Assembly (NCBI GenBank): GCA_018969805.1
Contig: JAGWXQ010000014.1
Coordinates: 1-12,895, forward strand
Source: Paenibacillaceae bacterium
Lineage (GTDB): Bacteria > Bacillota > Bacilli > Paenibacillales > YIM-B00363
Reading direction: 5' to 3'
Length of the DNA stretch: 12,895 bases
Shown here: one piece after another, positions 1 through 6,371 of the stretch
Numbering within the stretch: the stretch's first letter is position 1
Layout of the letters: the number at the start of each line of letters is the position of its first letter
Program-made: the position numbers and the translations under genes
The notes under the pieces: model-generated
What the model was told of the DNA's origin: nothing
The model's database searches: none
Seen by the model: the letters and a program-made list of their open reading frames with translations, nothing else

Positions 1-475
1 AGGGGCGTATCCCGGCAGCGCTGCCGAGCAGCGGGGGCAAGGGGAAGCGATCGCACGCAATCTTGCAGTGATGTCGCACATCGGTGCTCCGATCGTCGCG
101 GTCGTCATCGGTGAGGGGGGGAGTGGAGGGGCACTCGCCCTCGGTGTTGCAAACCGCGTGCTCATGCTCGAGCATGCGATTTATTCGGTCATATCACCAA
201 ACGGTGCGGCTTCGATTTTGTGGAAAGATGCACGCAGAGCGGATGAAGCGGCAGCAGCGATGAAAATTACGGCGACGGATTTACAGGAGTTTGGCATTAT
301 TGACGGCATCGTGCCGGAAGTGCGCGGGGGTGCGCATCGCGACGTGCAGGCGCAGGCGGGTCTGCTGTACGAAGCGATTCGGGCGCAGCTCATGCCGTTG
401 TGTACGTGGACGCGTGCACAACGCATCGCGCAGCGTTATGAAAAATTTCGTCATATCGGCATCGTTTACGAATAG
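1..475 (+). CDS. accA: Acetyl-CoA carboxylase carboxyltransferase subunit alpha, 3' part
   Basis: This is the C-terminal half of the carboxyltransferase alpha subunit, which with AccD moves the carboxyl group from carboxybiotin to acetyl-CoA, making malonyl-CoA for fatty acid synthesis in the cytoplasm. The gene enters from the left edge: 157 codons plus stop are visible, against about 315-325 in the full family protein. Recognisable blocks are GAYPG near the window edge, RGQGEAIARNL, the glycine-rich VVIGEGGSGGALALGVANR, then YSVISPNGAASILWKD, MKITATDL, GIIDGIVPE and GGAHRDV, all in the order expected for AccA. The end ...QRYEKFRHIGIVYE also matches the family. pyk follows after 27 bp with no terminator between, so the two are probably cotranscribed. 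In Bacillus subtilis pfkA lies between accA and pyk; here it is absent. Identification is very secure; only the 5' half is missing, because of the window edge. Confidence 0.97.
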   Translation, partial: GAYPGSAAEQRGQGEAIARNLAVMSHIGAPIVAVVIGEGGSGGALALGVANRVLMLEHAIYSVISPNGAASILWKDARRADEAAAAMKITATDLQEFGIIDGIVPEVRGGAHRDVQAQAGLLYEAIRAQLMPLCTWTRAQRIAQRYEKFRHIGIVYE

Positions 476-486
476 CGGGTCATTTT

Positions 487-494
487 GAGAGGAG
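487..494 (+). promoter_or_regulatory. Ribosome binding site that sets the pyk start
   Basis: GAGAGGAG lies 8 nt before GTG 503. It argues for the GTG start rather than the in-frame TTG at 485, which would place this site inside the coding region. Confidence 0.75.
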
Positions 495-502
495 TGCACA
501 TC

Positions 503-2251
503 GTGCGTAAAACAAAAATTGTGTGTACGATCGGTCCATCGTCAGAATCCAAACACAACATCATTCAGCTCATAGAGGCGGGGATGAACGTCGCGCGGCT
601 GAATTTTTCCCATGGCGACTTTGAGGAGCACGGAAAACGCATCCAAAATATTAAAGAAGCGCGTGCGGCATTAGGGAAAACCGTGGCGATTTTGCTCGAT
701 ACGAAAGGTCCAGAAATTCGCCTCGGTAAGCTGCGTGAGGAACCGATCGAGCTCATTGAACAACAGACGATCGTGTTGACGACCGATGTCATCGAAGGCG
801 ATGCGCAGCGGGTTTCGGTCAGTTATGCGCAGTTGCCCAAAGACGTTTCCATCGGTGCCACCATATTGATCGATGACGGTACGATCGGATTGCGTGTCGA
901 GGACGTGTCGGGGTCAGACATCACGTGCCGCATCATCAACGGCGGCGTGCTCAAGAGCCGTAAGGGGGTCAACGTACCCGGTGTGCGCATTCATTTGCCG
1001 GCATTGACGGAAAAAGATGCTGCGGACATTCGTTTTGGCATCGAGCAGGGTATCGACTTTATTGCAGCGTCTTTTGTGCGCAAAGCGAGCGATGTGCTTG
1101 CCATTCGCGCGCTGCTTGAGGAGCATCGTGCACAGCACATTCATATTATATCCAAAATTGAAAATCAAGAAGGTGTGGACAACCTTACAGAAATACTTGC
1201 CGTGTCTGATGGGTTGATGGTCGCGCGCGGTGATCTCGGTGTCGAAATTCCGACGGAAGACGTCCCGATCGTGCAGAAAAGAATGATTCAGCTGTGCAAC
1301 CGGGCAGGAAAGCCGATCATTACTGCCACACAAATGCTGGACTCGATGCAGCGCAATCCGCGTCCTACGCGTGCAGAAGCGAGTGATGTCGCAAACGCGA
1401 TTTTCGATGGGACCGATGCGACGATGCTCTCAGGGGAGACCGCAGCGGGCAAGTACCCGGTCGAGTCGGTGCGCACGATGGCGCGCATTGCGCTGAAGGC
1501 AGAGTCATGCTTGCAGTATCGGGAAATTTTTTTGCAGCAGGCGCATGCGCAGCAGTCAACGATTACGGAGGCGATCTCGCAAGCGGTGGCAAATTCGGCT
1601 CTTGACCTTGATGCCAAAGCGATCATTACACCGACCGAAAGTGGATATACAGCACGGATGGTCTCAAAATATCGACCCAAAGCGCCGATTATTGCAGTGA
1701 CGCAAGATGAAGCGGTCATGCGCCGCCTCAATGTCGTATTTGGCGTATTTCCGATTAAAGGTGTGCCTGTGCAAACATCGGACGAATTGTTTGCGCAGTC
1801 TGTGCGTGTCGCGCAAGAAAGTGGGCTCGTGACCGTCGGTGATCTCGTCATTTTGACCGCAGGTGTGCCTGTCGGCCACTCGGGCGCGACAAACTTGATT
1901 CGCATCCACCAAATCGGACACCGCATCGCGCGCGGTCAGGGCATCGGAACGCAAGTTGTGCACGGACAAGTCGTCGTATGTCATTCGGCAGAAGAAGCGC
2001 AACAAAAAATGCAGCCGGGGAACATTTTGGTCGCGCCGGAAACCGATGCGCTGTACACCCCGGCACTGGCGCACGCGGCAGCCATCGTCACGGAAGCGGG
2101 GGGCATGACGTCACATGCGGCGGTGTTTGGATCGAGCGAAGGGAAGCCCGTCGTCATTGGGCTGGATCGTGCGACAGAGCTGCTGTCCGACGGGATGAAT
2201 GTGACAATATTTACAGAGCTTGGCGTCATTTATTTGGCGCAGGAAGCATAG
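503..2251 (+). CDS. pyk: Pyruvate kinase with C-terminal PEP-utiliser domain
   Basis: Pyruvate kinase turns phosphoenolpyruvate and ADP into pyruvate and ATP, the last step of glycolysis. I place the start at GTG 503, giving 582 aa (B. subtilis Pyk is about 585). The barrel and its inserted B domain fill roughly residues 1-330, the regulatory C domain 340-470, and an extra PEP-utiliser-like domain the last 110 residues. Visible catalytic features: R32 with N34 and S36 in NVARLNFSHG, LDTKGPEIR, catalytic K218 with metal ligand E220 in KIENQEG, metal ligand D244 in VARGDLGVEIP, and T276 in ITATQMLDSM. The extra domain holds GGMTSHAAVFG (His538), the phosphohistidine-domain signature known from Bacillus and Geobacillus enzymes; whether this His is ever phosphorylated is not established. 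It sits downstream of accA and is followed at once by a short terminator and ppk1. Confidence 0.97.
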   Translation: MRKTKIVCTIGPSSESKHNIIQLIEAGMNVARLNFSHGDFEEHGKRIQNIKEARAALGKTVAILLDTKGPEIRLGKLREEPIELIEQQTIVLTTDVIEGDAQRVSVSYAQLPKDVSIGATILIDDGTIGLRVEDVSGSDITCRIINGGVLKSRKGVNVPGVRIHLPALTEKDAADIRFGIEQGIDFIAASFVRKASDVLAIRALLEEHRAQHIHIISKIENQEGVDNLTEILAVSDGLMVARGDLGVEIPTEDVPIVQKRMIQLCNRAGKPIITATQMLDSMQRNPRPTRAEASDVANAIFDGTDATMLSGETAAGKYPVESVRTMARIALKAESCLQYREIFLQQAHAQQSTITEAISQAVANSALDLDAKAIITPTESGYTARMVSKYRPKAPIIAVTQDEAVMRRLNVVFGVFPIKGVPVQTSDELFAQSVRVAQESGLVTVGDLVILTAGVPVGHSGATNLIRIHQIGHRIARGQGIGTQVVHGQVVVCHSAEEAQQKMQPGNILVAPETDALYTPALAHAAAIVTEAGGMTSHAAVFGSSEGKPVVIGLDRATELLSDGMNVTIFTELGVIYLAQEA

Positions 2252-2252
2252 G

Positions 2253-2275
2253 GGAGCGCACTGCCGCTCCTTTTT
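2253..2275 (+). terminator. Short intrinsic terminator between pyk and ppk1
   Basis: GGAGCG (2253-2258) pairs perfectly with CGCTCC (2265-2270) around a 6-nt loop, followed directly by five T. The hairpin begins one base after the pyk stop, and the T run ends just before the purine-rich ppk1 ribosome binding site. A 6-bp stem and a short T run suggest partial termination, which would set the ppk1 level relative to accA-pyk. Confidence 0.65.
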
Positions 2276-2291
2276 CGGGGAGGGGTCGTCA

Positions 2292-4385
2292 ATGTCCGAT
2301 GCGTACATCAATCGCGATGTCAGTTGGTTGCATTTTAACGATCGTGTCCTAGAAGAAGCAGCTGATGAGACGACACCATTGCTTGAGCGAGGGAAATTTT
2401 TGGCGATTTTTTCGTCAAACTATGATGAATTTATGGGGATCCGTGTCGCGGCACTCGTCGATCACATACGGGCAGGCTGCGATGGGACAGATTTGGCAGG
2501 GTACACCCCAAGAGCACTCGTGCAGACGATCGTCGCCCGTATGCGCGCCGGCGTAGAGGCACAAATGGGCGTTTATCGGCAGTTTGTCCATGATTTGGCA
2601 AATGAAGGGCACGTCATCGTGCCCCAGTACGACGCATTGAGTGCAGGACAACAGCGATCGATGAAGGCTGTGTTTGCGCACATGATCGCACCGATACTGA
2701 CACCGATGGCAGTCGATGCGAGTCGTCCGTTCCCCCTCGTGCACAATGTGCGTTTGTACGTGACGGTCGTATTGCGCCACGAACACAATGCAGACGACAA
2801 ACTGTACTTTGCGCTCGTCCACGTGCCGCATATTTTGCCCCGACTGTTGCGTGTGCCCAAGCGAAAACATGCATCTGTGACAGAGTACGTACCGATTGAA
2901 GTCGTGATCAAGAAACACATCCATACGTTGTTTGCGTCATATACAGTCGTTGCGGCGCACGTGTTTCGCTTGACGCGCAATGCAGACGTTTCGTTTGATG
3001 AGGAACGTACCGACGACCTCATTCGTACGATGGAGCAGCAGCTGCATTTGCGCAAGTGGGGTGCACCACTGCGCTTAGAAGTAGAGCGCACCATACATCC
3101 GCACGCGCTTGCCGTATTGCAGCAGGAGTGTCCAGTAGACGATCGCGTGTTTATGATCGATGGCATGATTGACTTGACGTTTCTGAGGGCGTTTGTTGAT
3201 GGACTTACGCAGTGCGGCCATTTGCGCTACCCGAAGCTTGTTTTTTTCCCCATGCTTGAAACGGTACATAATTTTTTTGCGGTATTGCGATCGCGCGACG
3301 TACTTGTGCACCATCCGTTTGAATCGTTTGACATCGTGCGGTCTTTTTTACAGCAAGCAGCACAAGATCCAGACGTGTTGGCAATCAAAATGACGCTTTA
3401 TCGCGTGAGCGAGCAGTCGTCAATCGTCGAAGCACTCGTGCACGCTGCAGAGCTGGGGAAGCAAGTGACCGTCGTCGTAGAGCTCAAAGCCCGCTTTGAT
3501 GAAGAACGCAACATCGCTTGGGCGCGCAGACTGGAAAAAGCGGGATGCCACGTCGTATATGGGCTCATCGGCTTAAAGACACATGCGAAATTGTTGCTTA
3601 TCGTGCGCAAAGAACACGAAGGCGTGCGGCGCTACGTCCACATCGGAACAGGAAACTACAACGATGCGACTGCCAATGCGTACACAGACATCGGCTTATT
3701 TACTGCACGCTTGGCGTATGGCGAAGATGCCTCGATGTTGTTTCATGAAATGACGGGATATGCGACACCGCGCAATTGGCAAGCGTTTGTCGTCGCTCCA
3801 GACCACTTGCGCGATGCGATCATCGATGTTATTCGCGCAGAAATGCAGCACGCACAAGAAGGAAAACGCGCGCGCATTATTGCGAAAGTAAATGGACTCT
3901 CACACAAAGACATCATCGATGCGCTGTATGCCGCGTCACAGGCGGGCGTAGACATCGATCTGATCGTGCGCGGTGTGTGTTGCCTGCGGCCAGGAGTGCG
4001 CGGATTGTCCGAACGCATTCGTGTCGTCTCGATTGTAGACCGGTTTTTGGAGCATTCGCGCGTCATATATGCGCACAATGACGGCAATCCAAAAGTGTGG
4101 ATCAGCTCAGCAGACTGGCTCACGCGCAATGTGACGCGGCGCATCGAAGTGATGGTGCCGATCGAAGAAGAAAGCGCAGCACAAAGCTTAATTCACGTGC
4201 TGGAGTTGTACGTCAAAGACAACGTCAAGGCGCGCGTGCTGCTCCCTTCTGGAGCGTACGTCCGCTGTACGCCCGATCAAGGTGAGGTGGTGCACGCACA
4301 GCGTGCACTGATGGATGTCCCGAGATGGAAAGTACAGCATAAAAATGCACACTTTTACGCGGACGCAAGGAAAGAGCTCAGGTAA
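2292..4385 (+). CDS. ppk1: Polyphosphate kinase 1
   Basis: PPK1 reversibly transfers the gamma phosphate of ATP onto long-chain inorganic polyphosphate. The start is ATG 2292 behind GGGGAGGGG at 2277-2285, giving 697 aa, the normal family size (E. coli 688). Domains in order: N-terminal domain opening YINRDVSWLHFNDRVLEEA and LLERGKFLAIFSSNYDEF; a middle domain ending near LRYPKLVFFPM; then the two phospholipase-D-like catalytic domains. The first has MTLYRVSEQSSIVEAL, LKARFDEERNI and the autophosphorylated His in LKTHAKL (His431, matching E. coli His435), with the second conserved His in HIGTGNYND (His450, matching His454). The second has ARIIAKVNGLSHKDI, RGVCCLRPGV and SADWLTRNVTRRIEVMVPI. 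No key residue is missing. No ppx exopolyphosphatase gene is beside it. It is probably reached by read-through from accA-pyk, although a promoter inside pyk cannot be excluded. Confidence 0.97.
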   Translation: MSDAYINRDVSWLHFNDRVLEEAADETTPLLERGKFLAIFSSNYDEFMGIRVAALVDHIRAGCDGTDLAGYTPRALVQTIVARMRAGVEAQMGVYRQFVHDLANEGHVIVPQYDALSAGQQRSMKAVFAHMIAPILTPMAVDASRPFPLVHNVRLYVTVVLRHEHNADDKLYFALVHVPHILPRLLRVPKRKHASVTEYVPIEVVIKKHIHTLFASYTVVAAHVFRLTRNADVSFDEERTDDLIRTMEQQLHLRKWGAPLRLEVERTIHPHALAVLQQECPVDDRVFMIDGMIDLTFLRAFVDGLTQCGHLRYPKLVFFPMLETVHNFFAVLRSRDVLVHHPFESFDIVRSFLQQAAQDPDVLAIKMTLYRVSEQSSIVEALVHAAELGKQVTVVVELKARFDEERNIAWARRLEKAGCHVVYGLIGLKTHAKLLLIVRKEHEGVRRYVHIGTGNYNDATANAYTDIGLFTARLAYGEDASMLFHEMTGYATPRNWQAFVVAPDHLRDAIIDVIRAEMQHAQEGKRARIIAKVNGLSHKDIIDALYAASQAGVDIDLIVRGVCCLRPGVRGLSERIRVVSIVDRFLEHSRVIYAHNDGNPKVWISSADWLTRNVTRRIEVMVPIEEESAAQSLIHVLELYVKDNVKARVLLPSGAYVRCTPDQGEVVHAQRALMDVPRWKVQHKNAHFYADARKELR

Positions 4386-4627
4386 AGACATCGAGCTGAA
4401 ATGTCGATCAATCGGTACAGCAGGTGCGCATCGTGGAGGGGGTGCCAGGATCGTGGTACGATGTCGTTGTTTGGAACAATGCAACGACGCGCGGCACTTC
4501 GGGGGCACGCGTTGGGTGTCCGTACGCATTGTGCAAACTGTGGCTGTGGAAACGCGTGTACGTCAGCCATTCTGTTACAGCTTTCTATCCAGATACAATT
4601 TTGCCGCAATTTTCTGACGTTGTTCGC
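4386..4627 (+). other. Gap between ppk1 and the ctaB promoter, no convincing gene
   Basis: No gene is supported here. Two forward frames stay open for more than 400 bp through this stretch, but their products are Cys- and Arg-rich, lack a well-placed ribosome binding site and match nothing I recognise. The left part is rich in short inverted repeats: GACAT/ATGTC (4387-4391 with 4401-4405), ATCGT/ACGAT (4450-4462) and GTCGTTG/CAACGAC (4463-4488), then GGCTG/CAGCC (4542-4546 with 4564-4568). Composition becomes more AT-rich after about 4570, toward the promoter. There is no clear terminator behind ppk1; the first T-run hairpin is the RNA element ending at 4770. Confidence 0.5.
4450..4488. repeat. 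Two touching inverted repeats in the ppk1-ctaB gap
   Basis: ATCGT-GGT-ACGAT (4450-4462, perfect 5-bp arms) is followed without a gap by GTCGTTG, 12 nt, CAACGAC (4463-4488, perfect 7-bp arms). Neither is followed by a T run, so they are not terminators. They may be a protein-binding site or part of a structured transcript; function unknown. Confidence 0.5.
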
Positions 4628-4656
4628 TTGCTTCAATGTGTGGCGAACGATATACT
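4628..4656 (+). promoter_or_regulatory. Predicted sigma-A promoter for the ctaB leader
   Basis: A -35-like TTGCTT (4628-4633, 3 of 6 consensus bases) and a -10 TATACT (4651-4656, 5 of 6) are separated by exactly 17 nt. Transcription would start near 4663, about 27 nt before the RNA structure at 4690. The spacing and position support it; the weak -35 keeps confidence moderate. Confidence 0.5.
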
Positions 4657-4687
4657 TTGGATGTTGTCATTCGTCATTACTGTTATT

Positions 4688-4770
4688 TTGGGCGCTGCAC
4701 CTTGGTTCAAGGTGTGGATGCCGTATTTTCTCCTTTCGCGGCATAGGAGATCAGCGCCCAGTTTTTTTTT
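4688..4770 (+). ncRNA. Structured RNA ending in a T9 tract: small RNA or ctaB attenuator
   Basis: The closing stem GGGCGCTG (4690-4697) pairs with CAGCGCCC (4752-4759) with no mismatch, and extends by U4689-A4760 and a U-G pair. Directly inside is a perfect 7-bp hairpin, CACCTTG-GTT-CAAGGTG (4698-4714). The third arm has ATGCCG (4718-4723) pairing with CGGCAT (4739-4744) around a 15-nt loop; TCTCCT in that loop (4729-4734) is also the exact complement of AGGAGA (4745-4750) just 3' of the stem. Nine T (4762-4770) follow after AG. The whole reads as a three-way junction closed by a terminator-like stem, preceded by a promoter and followed 71 nt later by ctaB. I do not recognise a known riboswitch class. 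It could be a free small RNA, an attenuator, or simply an elaborate terminator. Confidence 0.55.
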
Positions 4771-4828
4771 GTCTTTTTTCGTTCATACGTTGCTTGATTG
4801 TGCTCTGTTTGTGCGCAGGTACAGTCGT

Positions 4829-4834
4829 AGGAGG
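4829..4834 (+). promoter_or_regulatory. Ribosome binding site that sets the ctaB start
   Basis: A perfect AGGAGG lies 7 nt before ATG 4842. The ctaB frame is open far upstream, so this site is what fixes the start. Its AGGAG core is complementary to CTCCT (4730-4734) in the loop of the upstream RNA element. Confidence 0.85.
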
Positions 4835-4841
4835 ACAGCCG

Positions 4842-5720
4842 ATGATGGGACAGTTGCCGGTCGTTGCACAATCCGTTGGTGTCATGCGCTACGTATCGCT
4901 TGCGAAGCCGCGTATGGTGTTGATCAATGTTTTGATGGTTGTCGTAGGGGGGCTTGTCGCTCATGGATCGTTTGTGTCGATTTTGTGGGCGGTCGTGGGC
5001 AGTGCGTGTGTGATCGCAGGGGCGTGTGTGTCCAACAACGTGCTTGATCGCACGTACGATGTGCGCATGGTGCGTACGATGAAGCGTGCGTTGCCTGTTG
5101 GGGATGTGACGGTGCGGGCGGCGGTCGTATATGGGACGGTGCTTGCGGTTGTCGGGATTGGTGTGCTCGTGTTGGCGGTATCTGTGTTGACAGCCATCGT
5201 CGCTGCGATCGGTTTTGTTGCCTACGTATTTGTGTATACGGCGTGGTTGAAGCCGCGTTCGACGTGGAGCACGTCGGTTGGGGGGATTGCGGGGGCGATT
5301 CCGCCGGTCATTGGTTATACGGCGGGTGCGCAGGTGATCGATGGGGTGGCGTGGTTGTTGTTTGCTTTGCTTTTTTTGTGGCAACCTCCACATTTTTGGG
5401 CACTTGCGATCTACAAGCGCGACGAATATGCGCAGGCGCAATACCCGCTACTTCCAGTTGTGAAAGGCGTTTTGCGCACGAAAATACAGATGATTCCGTA
5501 TGTGCTGGCGCTGTTTCCTGTTGTATATGCGATTGCGCACGTTCAGGCGGCTGGGATGGTGTTTTTTATTGGTGCGTGGGTGTTGATCGGCGTGTGGTTG
5601 GTGTTGTGTGTGCGCGGTTTTTTTGCGCAAGACGAGTTGCGTTGGGCGGTCGGAGCGTTTCGGTTTTCGCTGATCGTATTGGTCGGTGTAGCGGCGTTGC
5701 TCGTTGCAGACACGGTGTGA
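4842..5720 (+). CDS. ctaB: Protohaem IX farnesyltransferase (haem O synthase)
   Basis: CtaB (CyoE/COX10 family, UbiA superfamily) adds a farnesyl group to protohaem, making haem O, the precursor of haem A for terminal oxidases. It is an integral membrane protein. The start ATG 4842 gives 292 aa, against about 300 usual; ATG 4845 is possible. The frame is open upstream to about 4401, but that stretch has unlikely composition and lies before the AGGAGG site. Motifs: YVSLAKPRM at residues 17-25, the first Asp-rich motif NNVLDRTYD with D69 and D73, then RTMKRALP, YTAWLKPRSTWST, IAGAIPPVIGYTA, FLWQPPHFWALAIYKRDEY (D194) and YPLLPVVKG, the expected order. About eight or nine hydrophobic helices alternate with these. 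A Sco gene follows after 39 bp, supporting a role in cytochrome c oxidase assembly. ctaA, often adjacent, is not in the window. Confidence 0.95.
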   Translation: MMGQLPVVAQSVGVMRYVSLAKPRMVLINVLMVVVGGLVAHGSFVSILWAVVGSACVIAGACVSNNVLDRTYDVRMVRTMKRALPVGDVTVRAAVVYGTVLAVVGIGVLVLAVSVLTAIVAAIGFVAYVFVYTAWLKPRSTWSTSVGGIAGAIPPVIGYTAGAQVIDGVAWLLFALLFLWQPPHFWALAIYKRDEYAQAQYPLLPVVKGVLRTKIQMIPYVLALFPVVYAIAHVQAAGMVFFIGAWVLIGVWLVLCVRGFFAQDELRWAVGAFRFSLIVLVGVAALLVADTV

Positions 5721-5759
5721 TCGTGCATCACGAATTAGGAGAATAGTGGGGATAAGCTG

Positions 5760-6371
5760 ATGAATACACCGCACCGTCCGTTTCCGCTGTATCGTACGAT
5801 CATGATGGCGATATCTGCGGTATTGCTCGTCTGGATCGTCGTTGTGTACGTACAGCAGCGTGCAGAGGAGCGATTGCCGATCTTGCGCGATGCGCCACCG
5901 TTTTCCTTACCTTCTTTGGATGGGGATACGGTATCGCTTACACGGACGTCAGGGCGCATACGGTTGCTGTACTTTTTTTTCGCGAGCTGTCCGGATGTAT
6001 GTCCGGTGACGACGCAGATGTTGACACGTGTGCAGCCGTTGCTTGGTGATGCGTTTGGCACGCGTGTGCTTTTCTTGATGGCGACGATCGACGCCACGCG
6101 CGATACGCCAGAGCAGCTGCGCGTATTTGCGGAGCGGTACCAGATCGAGGGGCGCGGGTGGGTTTGGTTGCGCGGGGATGAGCAGCAAGCGCACGCCGTA
6201 GCGGAGTCGTACGGCATCGCTGTCGCAAAAGACAAGAAGACGGGTGCGTACGTGCACGCAAATACGATCGTCTTGATCGATGACAAAAATCGTGTGCGCA
6301 AGCGATATGTTGGCAGTACGTTTGACCCAAATGTCATCCGAGCGGACGTACAGACGTTGCTCGCGGAGTGA
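5760..6371 (+). CDS. Sco1/SenC-family copper chaperone, membrane anchored
   Basis: Sco proteins are thioredoxin-fold, copper-binding factors that help load or reduce the CuA site of cytochrome c oxidase subunit II on the outer face of the membrane. This one is 203 aa, the usual size. One membrane segment (about residues 12-32, MMAISAVLLVWIVVVYV) anchors it, followed by a thioredoxin-like domain beginning PPFSLPSLDGDTVSL. The copper ligands are present: C77 and C81 in ASCPDVCPVTTQM, and His166 in YVHANTIVLIDD. DATRDTPEQL matches the family's DP.RDTP block. ATG 5760 is the only reasonable start; GGGG lies 8 nt before it, with a further AGGAGA at 5737-5742. It follows ctaB at 39 bp, and its last 38 bp are overlapped by the opposing MFS gene. 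It resembles B. subtilis YpmQ in type; orthology is inferred. Confidence 0.93.
   Translation: MNTPHRPFPLYRTIMMAISAVLLVWIVVVYVQQRAEERLPILRDAPPFSLPSLDGDTVSLTRTSGRIRLLYFFFASCPDVCPVTTQMLTRVQPLLGDAFGTRVLFLMATIDATRDTPEQLRVFAERYQIEGRGWVWLRGDEQQAHAVAESYGIAVAKDKKTGAYVHANTIVLIDDKNRVRKRYVGSTFDPNVIRADVQTLLAE

Noticed and set aside
1288..1926. Minus-strand open frame of 212 codons inside pyk
   Set aside because: Antisense shadow of a conserved enzyme, with no recognisable motif or ribosome binding site.
4704..4712. tRNA T-loop-like GGTTCAAGG
   Set aside because: Its flanks do not form a T-arm; instead GTT is the loop of a perfect 7-bp hairpin. No acceptor or anticodon arms.
4709..4724. T-box antiterminator-like string AGGTGTGGATGCCG
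   Set aside because: It deviates from AGGGTGGNACCGCG, the first part is tied up in a perfect hairpin, no Stem I features are seen, and ctaB is not an amino-acid gene.
4401..4841. N-terminal extension of CtaB, since the frame is open for 147 codons upstream of ATG 4842
   Set aside because: The extension is Cys-rich, unlike any CtaB N-terminus, lies upstream of a perfect AGGAGG site, and crosses a promoter and a T-run hairpin.
4424..5047. Open frame of about 207 codons overlapping the ctaB 5' part
   Set aside because: Most of its second half is the wrong frame of ctaB, the composition is unlikely and there is no ribosome binding site at the right distance.
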